NCBI GenBank assembly: GCA_030041515.1
Contig: JASHNS010000034.1
Location: 33,537 to 97,536, forward strand
DNA: 64,000 nt
Source: Acidobacteriaceae bacterium
GTDB lineage: Bacteria > Acidobacteriota > Terriglobia > Terriglobales > Acidobacteriaceae
Direction of reading: 5' to 3'
Part shown: in pieces, positions 25,906-35,700 of the stretch
Layout: each line of letters starts with the position of its first letter
How positions within the stretch are numbered: position 1 is the stretch's first letter
Position numbers and translations under genes: made by a program
Notes under the pieces: generated by a model
Databases searched by the model: none
What the model was told of the DNA's origin: nothing
What the model saw: only the letters and a program-made list of their open reading frames with translations

Positions 25906-26646
25906 TCACACCAGGTGGGCGTGACGCAACAAAACCAGCGCGACTCCCGTGATGATGTCGTGCCACGCATGGGCGAACATCCCCGGACGCAGGCTATCGC
26001 GCGCGAGGGCAAGCACGCAGAAGAGCGCGCCGTAGACGACGATGGCGATCATGCCCGCCGCGCCTTCGTAGCCGTGGCTGCAGCCGAAGAGAAGCGATGA
26101 CAGCAGCACTCCGAGCCACACCCGGTGGATGGGAGAGGAAAACTGGCGCAGGAAGTATCCCCGGAAAACGAACTCCTCGCAAAACCCTGCGGTGACGCAG
26201 AGTGCAACCCACAGCAGCATCTCTGTAGCATTGTGCGGCGCCAGCGCGGCCACGGTCTTCTGCGCCGAGGCGAGGTGTCCAAGCCGCAGCGAAAGGCTGA
26301 TGAGGGCCAGGATGATCATGGCGGCGATCCAGAAGATCATGGCGGCTCCCAAATCCTCCGCCCAGGCGCGCAGCCCACGACGAAAGCCCATCACTTCGGC
26401 GATGGGAATCCGCTTCATGCGCAAGCCCCACCACGCGAGCAGGAACAGAACCCACTCCGCGACGATAGTGGCCCCATAGATTGCCTCAAGGTGCCCCGTC
26501 ACACTACCGTGCCGCGTGCTGCGAGCATTCAGCCAGGAAACGCCGACCAGCAGCGCGGCCAGCAGAGCGGCGTGCCACCAGGGCGCTACCGCCGCTGTCA
26601 GCCGGCTACGCCACGCAGTCGCGGTTTCCGATTGAGGAACGTGCAT
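25906..26646 (-). CDS. CPBP family intramembrane metalloprotease
   Basis: A 246-residue polytopic membrane protein with about six to eight hydrophobic helices. Motif 1 (EEFVFRGYF) carries the paired glutamates, and later histidines in LLFGCSHG and FAHAWHD complete the CPBP (CAAX prenyl protease/bacteriocin-processing) signature. These proteins are homologous to Rce1 and often act in peptide maturation or immunity, but bacterial substrates are mostly unknown. The ATG at 26646 was chosen because AGGTGATC lies directly upstream, although it is close to the start; a longer in-frame start exists at 26700. Divergent from the thiolase gene. Confidence 0.8.
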   Translation of the reverse strand: MHVPQSETATAWRSRLTAAVAPWWHAALLAALLVGVSWLNARSTRHGSVTGHLEAIYGATIVAEWVLFLLAWWGLRMKRIPIAEVMGFRRGLRAWAEDLGAAMIFWIAAMIILALISLSLRLGHLASAQKTVAALAPHNATEMLLWVALCVTAGFCEEFVFRGYFLRQFSSPIHRVWLGVLLSSLLFGCSHGYEGAAGMIAIVVYGALFCVLALARDSLRPGMFAHAWHDIITGVALVLLRHAHLV

Positions 26647-26723
26647 GATCACCTCACGGTCTGTTATCTTCCATTGGATTCTAACGGGCCGGTTTCGCAT
26701 CGAATGATGCAGTGAGAAAAACT

Positions 26724-27911
26724 ATGGAAGACATCGTAATCGTCTCCGGCGTGCGCACGCCGGTTGGGAAGTTTCAGGGTTCGCTCTCCAGCGTTTCCGC
26801 CACGCGCCTGGGCGCGGTGACGGTGCGCGAGGCCGTGAAGCGCGCCCAATTGCGCCCGGAGCAGGTGGACGAGTGCATCATGGGCAACGTTGTCTCGGCT
26901 GGGTTGGGACAGAATCCGGCGCGCCAGGCGGCGATCTACGGCGGCCTGCCGCCGGAGGTCAGCGCGGTCACCGTGAATATGGTCTGCGGTTCGGGCCTCC
27001 GAGCGATCGCCCTCGCCGCGCAGTCAATCCAGACGGGCAATGCAGAGATCATCGTCGCCGGGGGTATGGAGTCCATGACCAACGCGCCGTACCTGCTGCC
27101 GCAGGCGCGAGCCGGTTTCCGCATGGGCAATCAGGTGGCCGTCGATTCGATGGTTCACGACGGCCTGTGGGACGTCTACAACGACTTCCACATGGGCCAG
27201 ACTGCGGAGTTGGTCGCGGAGAAATACCACATCACGCGCGAGGAGCAGGACGAGTTTGCGCTGGAGTCGCACCGCCGCGCAGCCAAAGCCTGGCGCGAGG
27301 GCTGGTTCGCTGCCGAGGTCGCGCCCGTGGAGATTCCGGCGAAGAAAAAGGGGGAGCCGCCGCTTCTCTTTGAGAAGGACGAGGCGATCCGCGAGGATGC
27401 CAGCCTGGAAGCACTGCGCGCGCTGAAGCCGGCGTTCAAAAAAGACGGCACCGTCACCGCAGGAAATGCTCCGGGCGTGAACGACGGCGCGGCTGCCGTG
27501 GTGGTGATGCGCGCGGCGAAGGCGAAGGAGCTGGGACTGAAGCCGATGGCGCGGATCGTCTCGCACGCGACCAGCGGCATCGATCCGAAATGGGTGATGA
27601 TGGCGCCGGTGACGGGTGCGCGCCGGGCGATGGAGAAGGCTGGATGGTCGGTCGGCGACATCGATCTCTTCGAGGTGAACGAGGCGTTTGCCGCGCAGGC
27701 GCTGGCGGTGCTGCGCGAGCTGGGCATTCCGCTCGAGAAGGCGAACGTAAACGGCGGATCCGTGGCCATCGGTCACGCCATCGGCTGCAGCGGCGCGCGC
27801 GTGCTGGTGACCATGATGCATGAGCTGATTCGCCGCGGCGCGAAGCGCGGCCTGGCGGCATTATGCCTGGGCGGCGGCAATTCCGTGGCCATGGCCATTG
27901 AGCGGGACTAG
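26724..27911 (+). CDS. atoB: acetyl-CoA C-acetyltransferase (thiolase II)
   Basis: A 395-residue biosynthetic-type thiolase interconverting two acetyl-CoA and acetoacetyl-CoA. The nucleophile Cys88 lies in NMVCGSGLRA, the histidine in GGSVAIGHAIGCSGARV (near 351), and the second cysteine in CLGGGNSVAM (near 381). Length is typical of the AtoB/PhaA group. The ATG at 26724 is preferred; an in-frame GTG at 26712 would add four residues. No other beta-oxidation or PHA gene is adjacent, so whether it serves isoprenoid, ketone-body or polyhydroxyalkanoate metabolism cannot be told. Confidence 0.9.
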   Translation: MEDIVIVSGVRTPVGKFQGSLSSVSATRLGAVTVREAVKRAQLRPEQVDECIMGNVVSAGLGQNPARQAAIYGGLPPEVSAVTVNMVCGSGLRAIALAAQSIQTGNAEIIVAGGMESMTNAPYLLPQARAGFRMGNQVAVDSMVHDGLWDVYNDFHMGQTAELVAEKYHITREEQDEFALESHRRAAKAWREGWFAAEVAPVEIPAKKKGEPPLLFEKDEAIREDASLEALRALKPAFKKDGTVTAGNAPGVNDGAAAVVVMRAAKAKELGLKPMARIVSHATSGIDPKWVMMAPVTGARRAMEKAGWSVGDIDLFEVNEAFAAQALAVLRELGIPLEKANVNGGSVAIGHAIGCSGARVLVTMMHELIRRGAKRGLAALCLGGGNSVAMAIERD

Positions 27912-27976
27912 CCGTCCAGGCGGAAGCCGCTGCGCGGCGAAACCATCAGCAGCATCCGATTCTGCGTGAGGAATTG

Positions 27977-28741
27977 ATGATCGCGAATCCGACGGAACGA
28001 TTTACAGGCCGCGTCGAGAGCTACCGGCGCTATCGGCCCGGCTATCCGCTGGAAGTGGTGGAGTGGCTGCGGACCGAGTGCGGGCTGCGCGAGAACGCAG
28101 CCGTCGTCGATGTCGCTGCCGGAACGGGGCTGCTAACCGAGATCTTCCTCGCGGCGGGATTCGCGGTCACCGCCCTCGAGCCCAACGACGAAATGCGGGC
28201 CGCGTGCGCGACGCTCGAGGCGAGGTATCCGAAGCTGCGCTGTGTTGCCGGCACAGCCGAAGCCACCGGGCTGCCCGACGCGTCGGCGGACCTGATTACC
28301 GTGGCCCAGGCGATGCACTGGTTCGATCTTGAGAGGACACGCGCCGAGTTTGCTCGGATTCTCAGACCCGGTGGCGGCTGCGCGGTGATCTATAACAACC
28401 GGCGGCTCCGCGGCGATGCTTTCCACGACGGCTACGAGCGCCTGCTGCGGGATTTCGGCGCGGACTACATGGCTGTCAAAGATCAACACGTCGGCCGTAA
28501 ACGGCTGGCGCAGTTCTTCGCTCCGGCAGAGATGCGCTGCAGGACCTTCCCCAACGCGCAGTCGCTCACGCTGGAAGCGCTGGAAGGGCGGGTTCTCTCC
28601 TCGTCCTACATTCCGCGGCCAGGGCATCCGCGCTTCGCGGAAATGCAGGCTGCGGTTCGGCAGCTCTTCGCAGAAACGCGGGAAAACGGGGCGGTCACGA
28701 TTCACTACGACTGCGTGGTCTGCTGGGCCAGGGTCGCCTGA
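27977..28741 (+). CDS. class I SAM-dependent methyltransferase
   Basis: A 254-residue methyltransferase of the UbiE/Methyltransf_11 type. Motif I is VVDVAAGTGLLTEIF (near residue 40); LEPNDEMRAAC is the acidic motif II, and QAMHWFD with ILRPGGGCAVIYNN are late class I landmarks. The N-terminus, RFTGRVESYRRYRPGYP, is shared with trans-aconitate-methyltransferase-like enzymes, but the substrate cannot be deduced. GAGGA lies just upstream of the ATG at 27977. Convergent with sdaA. Confidence 0.82.
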   Translation: MIANPTERFTGRVESYRRYRPGYPLEVVEWLRTECGLRENAAVVDVAAGTGLLTEIFLAAGFAVTALEPNDEMRAACATLEARYPKLRCVAGTAEATGLPDASADLITVAQAMHWFDLERTRAEFARILRPGGGCAVIYNNRRLRGDAFHDGYERLLRDFGADYMAVKDQHVGRKRLAQFFAPAEMRCRTFPNAQSLTLEALEGRVLSSSYIPRPGHPRFAEMQAAVRQLFAETRENGAVTIHYDCVVCWARVA

Positions 28742-28786
28742 CAAGCGTTCGGCACGCAGCGCCCTTCGCCTGGACGGCCAGTCCGC

Positions 28787-30184
28787 TCAGCACTCAATCA
28801 CATTCAGCGCTAATCCAGCCAGCGACGTTTCCTTGTAGCGCGACTGCATGTCGAGGCCGGTGAGATACATCGTCCGAATCACCTGATCGAGCGATATCTT
28901 GTGGCCCTCCGTCTCGTTCATGGCGATGCGGCACGCCTGCACGGCCTTCACCGCACCCATCGCGTTGCGCTCGATGCAGGGGATCTGGACGAGGCCGCCG
29001 ACGGGATCGCAGGTCATACCGAGGTTGTGTTCCATTCCAATTTCGGCGGCATGTTCGACCTGATCGTTGCTGCCTCCGAGCGCAGCGGCCAAGCCTCCGG
29101 CAGCCATCGAACACGCGACGCCCACCTCGCCCTGGCAGCCCACCTCTGCGCCGCTGATGGAGGCGTTCTCGCGATAGAGCGCGCCAATGGCAGCGGAAGT
29201 GAGGAAGAAACGCAGGATACCCTCTTCATCGGCACCAGGAATGAAATCACGGTAGTAGCGGGCCACGGCGGGGATGACCCCGGCCGCGCCATTGGTCGGC
29301 GCGGTCACCACGCGGCCACCTGCTGCGTTCTCCTCATTCACCGCCATGGCGTAGATGGTGACCCAGTCGAGCGGCGCCAGTGGATCGCTGGATCCCTTCT
29401 GGCGCAGGCGCTCAGTCAGTCGCGGCGCGCGTCGGCGCACGGCCAGGCCGCCGGGCAGAATGCCTTCGGTGACCATGCCGCGATCGATACAGCCCTGCAT
29501 GACGGACCAGATGCGCAGGATGCCGGCGCGGACTTCCTCTTCCGGCCGCAGCGCGGATTCGTTGGCCAGCATCAACTCCCAGATCGCGAGCCCGGCCGCC
29601 TGCGCTCTTTCGAGCAACTCAGCCGCGCTGGAAAACGGATAGGGCAGGTCGGCGTCCCTCACGTCGCCCCCTGAGCGTGGGACTTCACCGGGCTCTTCGC
29701 CATCGGCGACAATGAAGCCGCCTCCTATCGAAAAGAAAGTACCAGCGCGGAGCACTCGTCCTGCCTCGTCGCAGGCGGTGAATCGCACGCCGTTGGGATG
29801 CTGAGTCTTTGCACCCGGCGGCAACATCCGGTCGCGATGCAACAGCAGATCTTCGGCTTCGCGAAACCGGACCGGATGGCGCCCAAGCAGCGAGAGGCTG
29901 CCCGAAGCGCGAATCTCCTCAAGCTTTGGCTCGATGGTTGCGGGATCGATCGTCCCGGCTTCCTCACCGCTCAGGCCGAGGAGAACAGCCCGATCCGTGC
30001 CGTGGCCGAGTCCAGTGAGGGCGAGCGAACCGTAGAGGTCGGTCTGCACCTTCGCCGTGTGCGCCAGAGTACCGGATTCCTCCAGTTCGACGGCGAAGCG
30101 CCGAGCCGCGCGCATGGGTCCCATCGTGTGGGAGCTGGAGGGTCCGATGCCCACTTTATAGAGATCGAAAAGGCTCGTCGTCAC
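28787..30184 (-). CDS. sdaA: L-serine ammonia-lyase, single-chain [4Fe-4S] type
   Basis: A 465-residue Fe-S serine dehydratase that turns serine into pyruvate and ammonia. The N-terminal beta domain begins [20 protein letters not shown], the diagnostic family motif. The catalytic alpha domain carries the cluster cysteines, including those in [21 protein letters not shown]. Alpha and beta parts are fused as in E. coli SdaA. The predicted start is GTG at 30184, with a TAGAAT box six bases upstream and no Shine-Dalgarno. Confidence 0.94.
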   Translation of the reverse strand: MTTSLFDLYKVGIGPSSSHTMGPMRAARRFAVELEESGTLAHTAKVQTDLYGSLALTGLGHGTDRAVLLGLSGEEAGTIDPATIEPKLEEIRASGSLSLLGRHPVRFREAEDLLLHRDRMLPPGAKTQHPNGVRFTACDEAGRVLRAGTFFSIGGGFIVADGEEPGEVPRSGGDVRDADLPYPFSSAAELLERAQAAGLAIWELMLANESALRPEEEVRAGILRIWSVMQGCIDRGMVTEGILPGGLAVRRRAPRLTERLRQKGSSDPLAPLDWVTIYAMAVNEENAAGGRVVTAPTNGAAGVIPAVARYYRDFIPGADEEGILRFFLTSAAIGALYRENASISGAEVGCQGEVGVACSMAAGGLAAALGGSNDQVEHAAEIGMEHNLGMTCDPVGGLVQIPCIERNAMGAVKAVQACRIAMNETEGHKISLDQVIRTMYLTGLDMQSRYKETSLAGLALNVIEC

Positions 30185-30190
30185 TGCACG

Positions 30191-30196
30191 ATTCTA
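30191..30196 (-). promoter_or_regulatory. -10-like TAGAAT directly before sdaA
   Basis: TAGAAT (five of six) on the minus strand, six bases before the sdaA GTG. A transcript starting at the normal distance would begin at the start codon. No -35 was recognised in the divergent spacer up to 30316. Confidence 0.45.
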
Positions 30197-30316
30197 GAGC
30201 GGCGAACGGTATGCGGTACAGCCAACCAGCGACAGGCATCCGCACCGGTTCCCCGGATGGCCCGTCCCGGACATCAGGAAGCAGCCCACTTGTTATCCTT
30301 GGTTCGGGAATGGTCT

Positions 30317-30898
30317 GTGATCGGCACGCACAATAAGATATCGCTCGCCGTCGCCACCAGCGCGTTAATGCTGGCGTCGTTGGTGGCCTGTTCGAAAACT
30401 CCGCGGAAGGCCGCAACCCGCGTGGAAGCGGCGGCGAGGGCGCGCGCACAAGCGATACAGGAGGAGCGAGCGCAGGCCGCGGTGATGGACGGTGACCGGC
30501 AGCAACTCGACGTCATCCCGCTGCCTTCGAAGAACCAGTACATGACGATTCACACGCGGGCGAGCTGGCAGAATCCCTTTCTGGTCGTCACGACGTCCAC
30601 GGTGAGCCTGACCATGCTCTATCCCGACATGGGGCCCGCCCACGCGCCAGGCGACTCGCTTCTACGGCCGCAGGCGGCACGGCGGGAACGCCTGGAATTG
30701 CGCCTGAACGAGCTGCCGCAGGCTCTTACCGCACTGCCGCAAAACGTATGGCCCTACGGGCGCGTGATTGCAGTGCAGGACGACCCAGGCGCGCCGAAGC
30801 AGGATCGACCCGCGGTGCGGCGCAATGAAGAGGCTGCGCTGCAGGTGCTGAGCAATCTCGGTGTTGTGGCATACGAGTGGCCGTCCAACGGGCAGTAG
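30317..30898 (+). CDS. predicted lipoprotein of unknown function
   Basis: A 193-residue protein I do not recognise. A hydrophobic segment (about residues 7-21) ends in a lipobox (SLVAC), so it is probably a lipoprotein. The mature part has an Ala/Arg/Gln-rich helix (about 25-55) and a region of mixed alpha/beta character ending near VAYEWPSNGQ. The only start giving an intact signal is GTG at 30317; the same frame is open for 500 bases upstream across sdaA on the other strand, but that extension lacks any credible start. Divergent from sdaA. Function cannot be assigned from sequence or context. Confidence 0.6.
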   Translation: MIGTHNKISLAVATSALMLASLVACSKTPRKAATRVEAAARARAQAIQEERAQAAVMDGDRQQLDVIPLPSKNQYMTIHTRASWQNPFLVVTTSTVSLTMLYPDMGPAHAPGDSLLRPQAARRERLELRLNELPQALTALPQNVWPYGRVIAVQDDPGAPKQDRPAVRRNEEAALQVLSNLGVVAYEWPSNGQ

Positions 30899-30993
30899 CA
30901 GCTGAAGCGCAGACCTCCGGTTGTGGTCGAGACCGCCAAGTTGCGCAATCCACCCATCCGAATGGGCCCTGACCCGAGCGCGCCACTTCTGGA

Positions 30994-31716
30994 CTACAGC
31001 CGCAGCACGAGTTTGTCGTACAACCCGCCGACCATCGCACCCACGACGATCACGGTCAGGATGACGTAACCCGCTTCCATCGCGAGCAAATCGTGGGGCA
31101 GTTTGGCAAGGCCGTAGGCATTTGCCGCAGCCACGGCTCCGCCCAGCAGCACGGCCATGAGAACGCCCGGAAACACCCCCTTGCGGTGAAACGCGGCCAG
31201 CAGCCACGCAACGCCGTAGGCAAAGAGCAGACATGCCGCCAGCGTCAGCAGGTGCGGCGAAATCCACCAGACGATCTGTTTAACCTGGGCGCGGGTTAGC
31301 CCGAGGGCACCCGCCCACTGCGGGCGGAACAGGTATTGCGCATGCCAAATCGCTCCCAGACACCACGCGGCAAACCCCGCCAGAAGAATGGGCAGATGGT
31401 AAATCCGCTTTGATCTTGACCCCACTTCAGCTGGTGGTTCCGGCTGAAGGGCCTGGGGCAGACACGGCTGCCCGCAGTTCACGCGTTCCGGCCACCGCGT
31501 GCAGCCGCAGAGTCGCAGTTCCGGGTGTCCGTGCATTCCGGTTGCCGCTGCGCGCCGAGCATCGATGCTGACGACGGCGGACTCCTGGTTTTCGGGGCAG
31601 GAGACCAGGCGGCTGCCGGAATAGCGTCGGTAAATCTCACGGAGCCAGAGTGCGGCGGGAAGCAGAAGCAGAAAAGCACCGAAAAGGCTGAGCACGAGCC
31701 AGATGAGGAAAAGCAT
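30994..31716 (-). CDS. DUF1761-like membrane protein with Cys-rich N-terminal loop
   Basis: A 240-residue membrane protein. Residues 1-25 form one hydrophobic helix. It is followed by a soluble loop with cysteines in VSCPENQES and LCGCTRWPERVNCGQPC. From about residue 110 come four helices beginning HLPILLAGFAAWCLGAIWHAQYLF, which resembles DUF1761 (a small four-helix family of unknown function). The first helix plus Cys loop looks like a separate module fused to the DUF1761 part. The cysteine arrangement suggests metal or redox binding, which is inference. No clear operon partner: 88 bases separate its far end from the convergent lipoprotein gene. Confidence 0.62.
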   Translation of the reverse strand: MLFLIWLVLSLFGAFLLLLPAALWLREIYRRYSGSRLVSCPENQESAVVSIDARRAAATGMHGHPELRLCGCTRWPERVNCGQPCLPQALQPEPPAEVGSRSKRIYHLPILLAGFAAWCLGAIWHAQYLFRPQWAGALGLTRAQVKQIVWWISPHLLTLAACLLFAYGVAWLLAAFHRKGVFPGVLMAVLLGGAVAAANAYGLAKLPHDLLAMEAGYVILTVIVVGAMVGGLYDKLVLRL

Positions 31717-31927
31717 GGCTCACCTTCTTTCTGGCCAGGTTCTACCCCTTCCCAGGAGGCTCTTTCAGTGATTACCGTCACGATTCCAGCACGGCATGGC
31801 CGCACAGGAGGTGCTGGACGACGCCGGAAGGCACTTCGTGGGACGCGGTGAGGCTGGATGCGCACCCTGTGTGCGCGGCGGTCTTCGGGAGAGTTCGGGA
31901 TCGCAGGTGCACGCAAAGAAGGAATGC

Positions 31928-32905
31928 CTAATACTCTCCGGTTACTACATTTTCGAGCGGCTCGCCGCGCAGATAGCGGACGACCTGGGCAGCGGCCAAT
32001 TGCATGGCGCGAACCATGAACTGCGGCGTCGATGCGGCCACGTGCGGCGTGAGAAACAGATTCGGCGCCTCCCACAGAGGGTGGTCTTCCGGAAGCGGCT
32101 CCGGGTCCGTGACGTCGACGGCCGCACGAATGCGTCCGCTGCTGAGCGCCGCCACAAGCGCGTCCGTGTCGACAACAGGGCCCCGTGCCGCATTCACGAG
32201 AAGCGCCCCCTGCTTCATCGCCCCAAGCTGGCGCGCGCCGATCATGCCCGTTGTCTCCGAAGTCGAAGGAACGATGAGCACAACGACGTCGGCCGAGGGC
32301 AGGAGTGCAGGCAGCTCAGTGATGGCGTGAACGGGAGCCGCAACGTTGGGGCGCGCCCTGCGGGCGACTCGGACGATCTCAACGCCAAAGGGCTTCAGGC
32401 GCTCTTCGATCGCCTCGCCGATGGACCCGTAGCCTACGATCAGGACGCGCTGCGCATGTAACTCCTCAATGAGCACGTGCGGATAAAAAACCTTGTTCGT
32501 GGGGTGGAGCGCGCGAAAATGCTCTTCCGCCTCGCGGCGGCGCGGCCACGAATGCACACGGCGCAGCTCGTCGTAAAAAGGCAGATATTTCAGCGAAGCG
32601 AGAATCGCGGTTGCGACCCACTCGGCGGTCGAGATCGTGTGGACGCCGCGGCCGTCACAGAGAATCACGTCGGAAGGCAAAAGCTTCCGCAGCGCATCAA
32701 TGCCGGCCAGCGTGGACTGGACCACCCGGACGCCGCGCAGGAAGGGCCACGCGCGTTCTGCGGCAGCGGAGAGCGGCGGAGCAATCCAGAATTCAACATC
32801 GAGCGGAGTCTCGGGATGTGAAGGGATGAGAACCAGCTCAATGCCTTTGGGCAGGCATCCACGCAACTCGGGATCGACGGCTTCGGAAAGACCAACGTTC
32901 AGCAT
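31928..32905 (-). CDS. D-isomer-specific 2-hydroxyacid dehydrogenase
   Basis: A 325-residue NAD(P)-dependent dehydrogenase. The Rossmann fingerprint is VLIVGYGSIGEAIEERL (about residue 148). The catalytic arginine lies in VNAARGPVVDTDAL, the glutamate in DVTDPEPLPEDHPL, and the histidine in LFLTPHVAASTP. The family includes phosphoglycerate, glyoxylate and hydroxypyruvate reductases; the substrate is not determined by these motifs. The ATG at 32905 is preferred; a longer reading would need a TTG at 33004 touching the aminotransferase stop. It follows the aminotransferase on the same strand, so a shared amino/keto-acid role is plausible. Confidence 0.86.
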   Translation of the reverse strand: MLNVGLSEAVDPELRGCLPKGIELVLIPSHPETPLDVEFWIAPPLSAAAERAWPFLRGVRVVQSTLAGIDALRKLLPSDVILCDGRGVHTISTAEWVATAILASLKYLPFYDELRRVHSWPRRREAEEHFRALHPTNKVFYPHVLIEELHAQRVLIVGYGSIGEAIEERLKPFGVEIVRVARRARPNVAAPVHAITELPALLPSADVVVLIVPSTSETTGMIGARQLGAMKQGALLVNAARGPVVDTDALVAALSSGRIRAAVDVTDPEPLPEDHPLWEAPNLFLTPHVAASTPQFMVRAMQLAAAQVVRYLRGEPLENVVTGEY

Positions 32906-33000
32906 GCTTGCTCGCTCACTTCGACATACTTCGATGCTAACCGCGCGGCCGTCAGCTTCCCGGGCCCGAAGGGACCAGCCCACCACGCTCGGGCCGCCCG

Positions 33001-34173
33001 TCAACTCAGGAATGAGCGCAGCGCATTCAGACCGGCGTCGATCGTTTCCGGCGGAACCGAGTAGCTGAAGCGCACGCAGCCTTCTCCCTGCGCCCCGAAC
33101 ACGACGCCAGGGATGGTGGCGACGTGGGCCCTTTCGAGGAGAAGTGCGGCAGCGCGGCGGCTATCCTTGTGGATTTTTGCAACGCTGGGAAAGGCGTAAA
33201 AAGCTCCGGGCGGCAAAGCGCATTCGAGACCCAGTTCGTTCAGTCCGGCGACCAGTTTGTCCCGGCGTCGCCGATATTCCTCGCGGCGGCCGGCAATCTG
33301 GGATTCCGGCACAGCCAGGGCCTGCACGGCGGCCCACTGCGTGGGGGTGGAAACGCCGTTGGTGGAGTAAAGCACGATTTTGCGCAGGGCGGTCATAAAG
33401 GGTTCCTGGGCGACGGCATAGCCAACGCGCCAGCCCGTCATCGCATAGCTCTTCGAGAGCGTGTAGGCCGTAATGGTGCGCTCCGCCATGCCGGGCAACG
33501 AGGCGATGGAAACGTGCTCGCCGTCGTAGACCAGGTCCTCGTAGGCTTCGTCCGCGATCACGACAAGATCGCGCCTTTGGGCGAAGGCAGCCACCTCTTC
33601 GGCCTCCGAGCGGGTGAAGACCGCCCCGGACGGGTTCTGCGGTGTGTTGTAGTAAATGGCGCGCGTGGCCGGGGTGGAATAGTGCTCGAGCGATGCGGTG
33701 AGGCCGTTGCGCCGGGCCGTGGCCGTCGGCACGATGACGGGCCGCGCCTGGGTCATCGTGACCATATCGCGAATCGGGGTCCAGTAGGGCGAAAAGAGCA
33801 GCATGTCGTCGCCTGGATTTAACACGACCTGAAAAGCGGCGTAGAGAGCATGCGCGCCGCCCACCGTGACGAGGACGTCATCCACCGTAGCCTGCATGCG
33901 GTTCTTCGCTTGCAGCTTGCGGACAATGGCGTCGCGCAACGCTGGAATGCCGGAGGAAGGAGCGTACCGCGTGAGATTGTCGGTCAGTGCCTGTATCGCG
34001 GCCTCCTTGATCGTCTGTGGCGTGTCAAAGAACGGTTCGCCGCCGTGGAAAGCATGCACAGGCTGGCCCGCCGCACGCAGCTCCAGAACCTTGTTACGAA
34101 TCTGCACGATGTCGGAGAATCCGACCTCATCAAGACGATTGGCAACGCGCATGCGACTCCGTCTTCCTGTCAT
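33001..34173 (-). CDS. class I/II PLP-dependent aminotransferase
   Basis: A 390-residue fold-type I aminotransferase of the aspartate/aromatic group. NTPQNPSGAVFTRSE is the classical substrate-binding block. DEAYEDLVYDG contains the ring-nitrogen aspartate, and AYTLSKSYAMTGWRVGY the Schiff-base lysine. The C-terminal arginine motif is VRFSYSVP. Whether it uses aspartate, alanine or a keto acid of another kind cannot be told. ATG at 34173 gives the full length; ATG at 34152, preceded by GGAG, is an alternative. It lies 85 bases after hisA in the same direction and may be read from the his operon. Confidence 0.87.
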   Translation of the reverse strand: MTGRRSRMRVANRLDEVGFSDIVQIRNKVLELRAAGQPVHAFHGGEPFFDTPQTIKEAAIQALTDNLTRYAPSSGIPALRDAIVRKLQAKNRMQATVDDVLVTVGGAHALYAAFQVVLNPGDDMLLFSPYWTPIRDMVTMTQARPVIVPTATARRNGLTASLEHYSTPATRAIYYNTPQNPSGAVFTRSEAEEVAAFAQRRDLVVIADEAYEDLVYDGEHVSIASLPGMAERTITAYTLSKSYAMTGWRVGYAVAQEPFMTALRKIVLYSTNGVSTPTQWAAVQALAVPESQIAGRREEYRRRRDKLVAGLNELGLECALPPGAFYAFPSVAKIHKDSRRAAALLLERAHVATIPGVVFGAQGEGCVRFSYSVPPETIDAGLNALRSFLS

Positions 34174-34258
34174 GTTGGCCCGTCCGCCCTGCCGGACGTA
34201 ACAGCTTAGAGCATTTTCTCGTCGAGGAGGATGGAAAGGCGGCCGATGGCACGGAATT

Positions 34259-34933
34259 TCACGGTGCCAGAAGACCCGAATACACCGCCATCCCGGACAC
34301 TACATCGATACCCAGAGCATCCAGAGTGTCGATTTCGGACTGCTGCCGGACCCCTCCGGCGACAATGAGCTGGCGCACTGTGAGAGGGCGCAGCGCGCGG
34401 GCGGCCTCGACCGGAAACCCCTGGAGCGTTCCTTCTGTGTCGACATGGGTGTAAAGGAACGCCCCACACCAGGGTTCGAGAGCGGCGATGGCCTCAGCCG
34501 GAGTGACGCGGACCTGCTCACGCCACCCGCGAACGGCAATGCGTCCGGATTTTGTGTCAATGCCGGCGACAAAACGCTCCGGACCGATCGCGCTGGAAAT
34601 GCCAGCGGCGAACTCTGTCTTGACGCCCGTCTCGTGAAACAGCGAGGAACCGAAGATGACGCGGCGTGCGCCGGCGGCCAGGAGCTCCTGCGCCTGCTCC
34701 GCATTGCGAATGCCGCCACCGACCTGAACCGGCAGCCGGCGCGCGATCTGCCGAATGAGCCGGCGGTTGTCGCCGGTACGTTTGGCTGCGTCAAGATCGA
34801 TGAGCTGCACGAGCGGATACCCGGCGAAGCGCTCAATCCAGTAGTCGAAGTCGTCGAACGCGAGACGGAGGGTTTCACCACGCTCGAGTTGCACAATGCG
34901 CCCGCCCATCAGGTCAATCGAGGGAATCAACAT
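34259..34933 (-). CDS. hisA: HisA phosphoribosyl-formimino isomerase
   Basis: A 224-residue (beta/alpha)8 isomerase catalysing the ProFAR to PRFAR step of histidine synthesis. The catalytic aspartates lie in [10 protein letters not shown] (near 7) and VAGIDTKSG (near 125), and the phosphate-binding loops are VQVGGGIRN and VAGGVRQQS. It is about 20 residues shorter than the common 240-245, mainly at the C-terminus, but retains the active site. It overlaps hisF by seven bases (ATGTTGA) and is the last his gene in the operon. Confidence 0.92.
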   Translation of the reverse strand: MLIPSIDLMGGRIVQLERGETLRLAFDDFDYWIERFAGYPLVQLIDLDAAKRTGDNRRLIRQIARRLPVQVGGGIRNAEQAQELLAAGARRVIFGSSLFHETGVKTEFAAGISSAIGPERFVAGIDTKSGRIAVRGWREQVRVTPAEAIAALEPWCGAFLYTHVDTEGTLQGFPVEAARALRPLTVRQLIVAGGVRQQSEIDTLDALGIDVVSGMAVYSGLLAP

Positions 34934-35700
34934 GGGAACCTCACTGGGATTCCGTCGATCTGGAGCTGCTCCTTCAGCGTTCGCACATCGGCGATTCCGA
35001 AGTGGAATATTCCCGCAGCCAGCGCTGCATCCGCGCAGCCTTCTCGGAAGACCCTGATGAAATGCTGAGCGTTGCCCGCACCTCCTGACGCGATCACCGG
35101 AATCTGCACGGCCCGGCTGACCGCGGCGGTTAGCTCGCAATCGAAGCCGGAGCGGGTGCCATCCGAATCCATCGACGTGAGGAGGATTTCCCCCGCGCCC
35201 CGGGATTCCGCCTCGCGAGCCCACTCGACAACGCGGCGGCCAGCAGGTTTCCGGCCTCCCGCGACGAAGACTTCTGCCTGTTTCACGGGCGAACCGGCCA
35301 CCCGCCGCGCATCGATGGCGACGATCACAGCCTGCGCACCGAACTTCGCGCCAATCTCGCTAATGAGATCCGGCCGGGCGAGCGCGGCGGAGTTGATGCT
35401 GACCTTATCGGCTCCGGCTTCAAAGACGGCCATCGCCTCGTCAGCTGTGCGAATGCCTCCGCCAACCGTGAGCGGAACAAACAGCCTTTCCGCCGTGCGA
35501 CGAACGGTGTCCAGGAGCGTGCCTCGGTTTTCATGGGTGGCCGTGATATCGAGCAGGACGACTTCGTCGGCTCCCGCAATGGCGTGACGAGCGGCAAGCT
35601 CGGCGGGATCGCCGGCGTCGATGAGGTCGACAAACTGCACACCTTTCACCACGCGTCCGTCACGCACGTCCAGGCAGGCGATGATGCGGCGAGTCAGCAT
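34927..35700 (-). CDS. hisF: imidazole glycerol phosphate synthase, cyclase subunit
   Basis: A 257-residue (beta/alpha)8 cyclase that uses ammonia from HisH to form IGP and AICAR. The start [19 protein letters not shown] is the family N-terminus with the first catalytic Asp (near 11). The second lies in [10 protein letters not shown] (near 131). The phosphate loops [10 protein letters not shown] and IASGGAGN are intact. It overlaps hisH by seven bases upstream and hisA by seven bases downstream. The reading frame continues open upstream, but those codons belong to hisH on the same strand in another frame. Confidence 0.95.
   Translation of the reverse strand: MLTRRIIACLDVRDGRVVKGVQFVDLIDAGDPAELAARHAIAGADEVVLLDITATHENRGTLLDTVRRTAERLFVPLTVGGGIRTADEAMAVFEAGADKVSINSAALARPDLISEIGAKFGAQAVIVAIDARRVAGSPVKQAEVFVAGGRKPAGRRVVEWAREAESRGAGEILLTSMDSDGTRSGFDCELTAAVSRAVQIPVIASGGAGNAQHFIRVFREGCADAALAAGIFHFGIADVRTLKEQLQIDGIPVRFPC

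Noticed and set aside
29798..30316. Upstream extension of the lipoprotein frame across sdaA
   Set aside because: It overlaps a well-supported gene on the other strand, has no signal or domain, and would bury the lipoprotein signal peptide in the middle of the protein.
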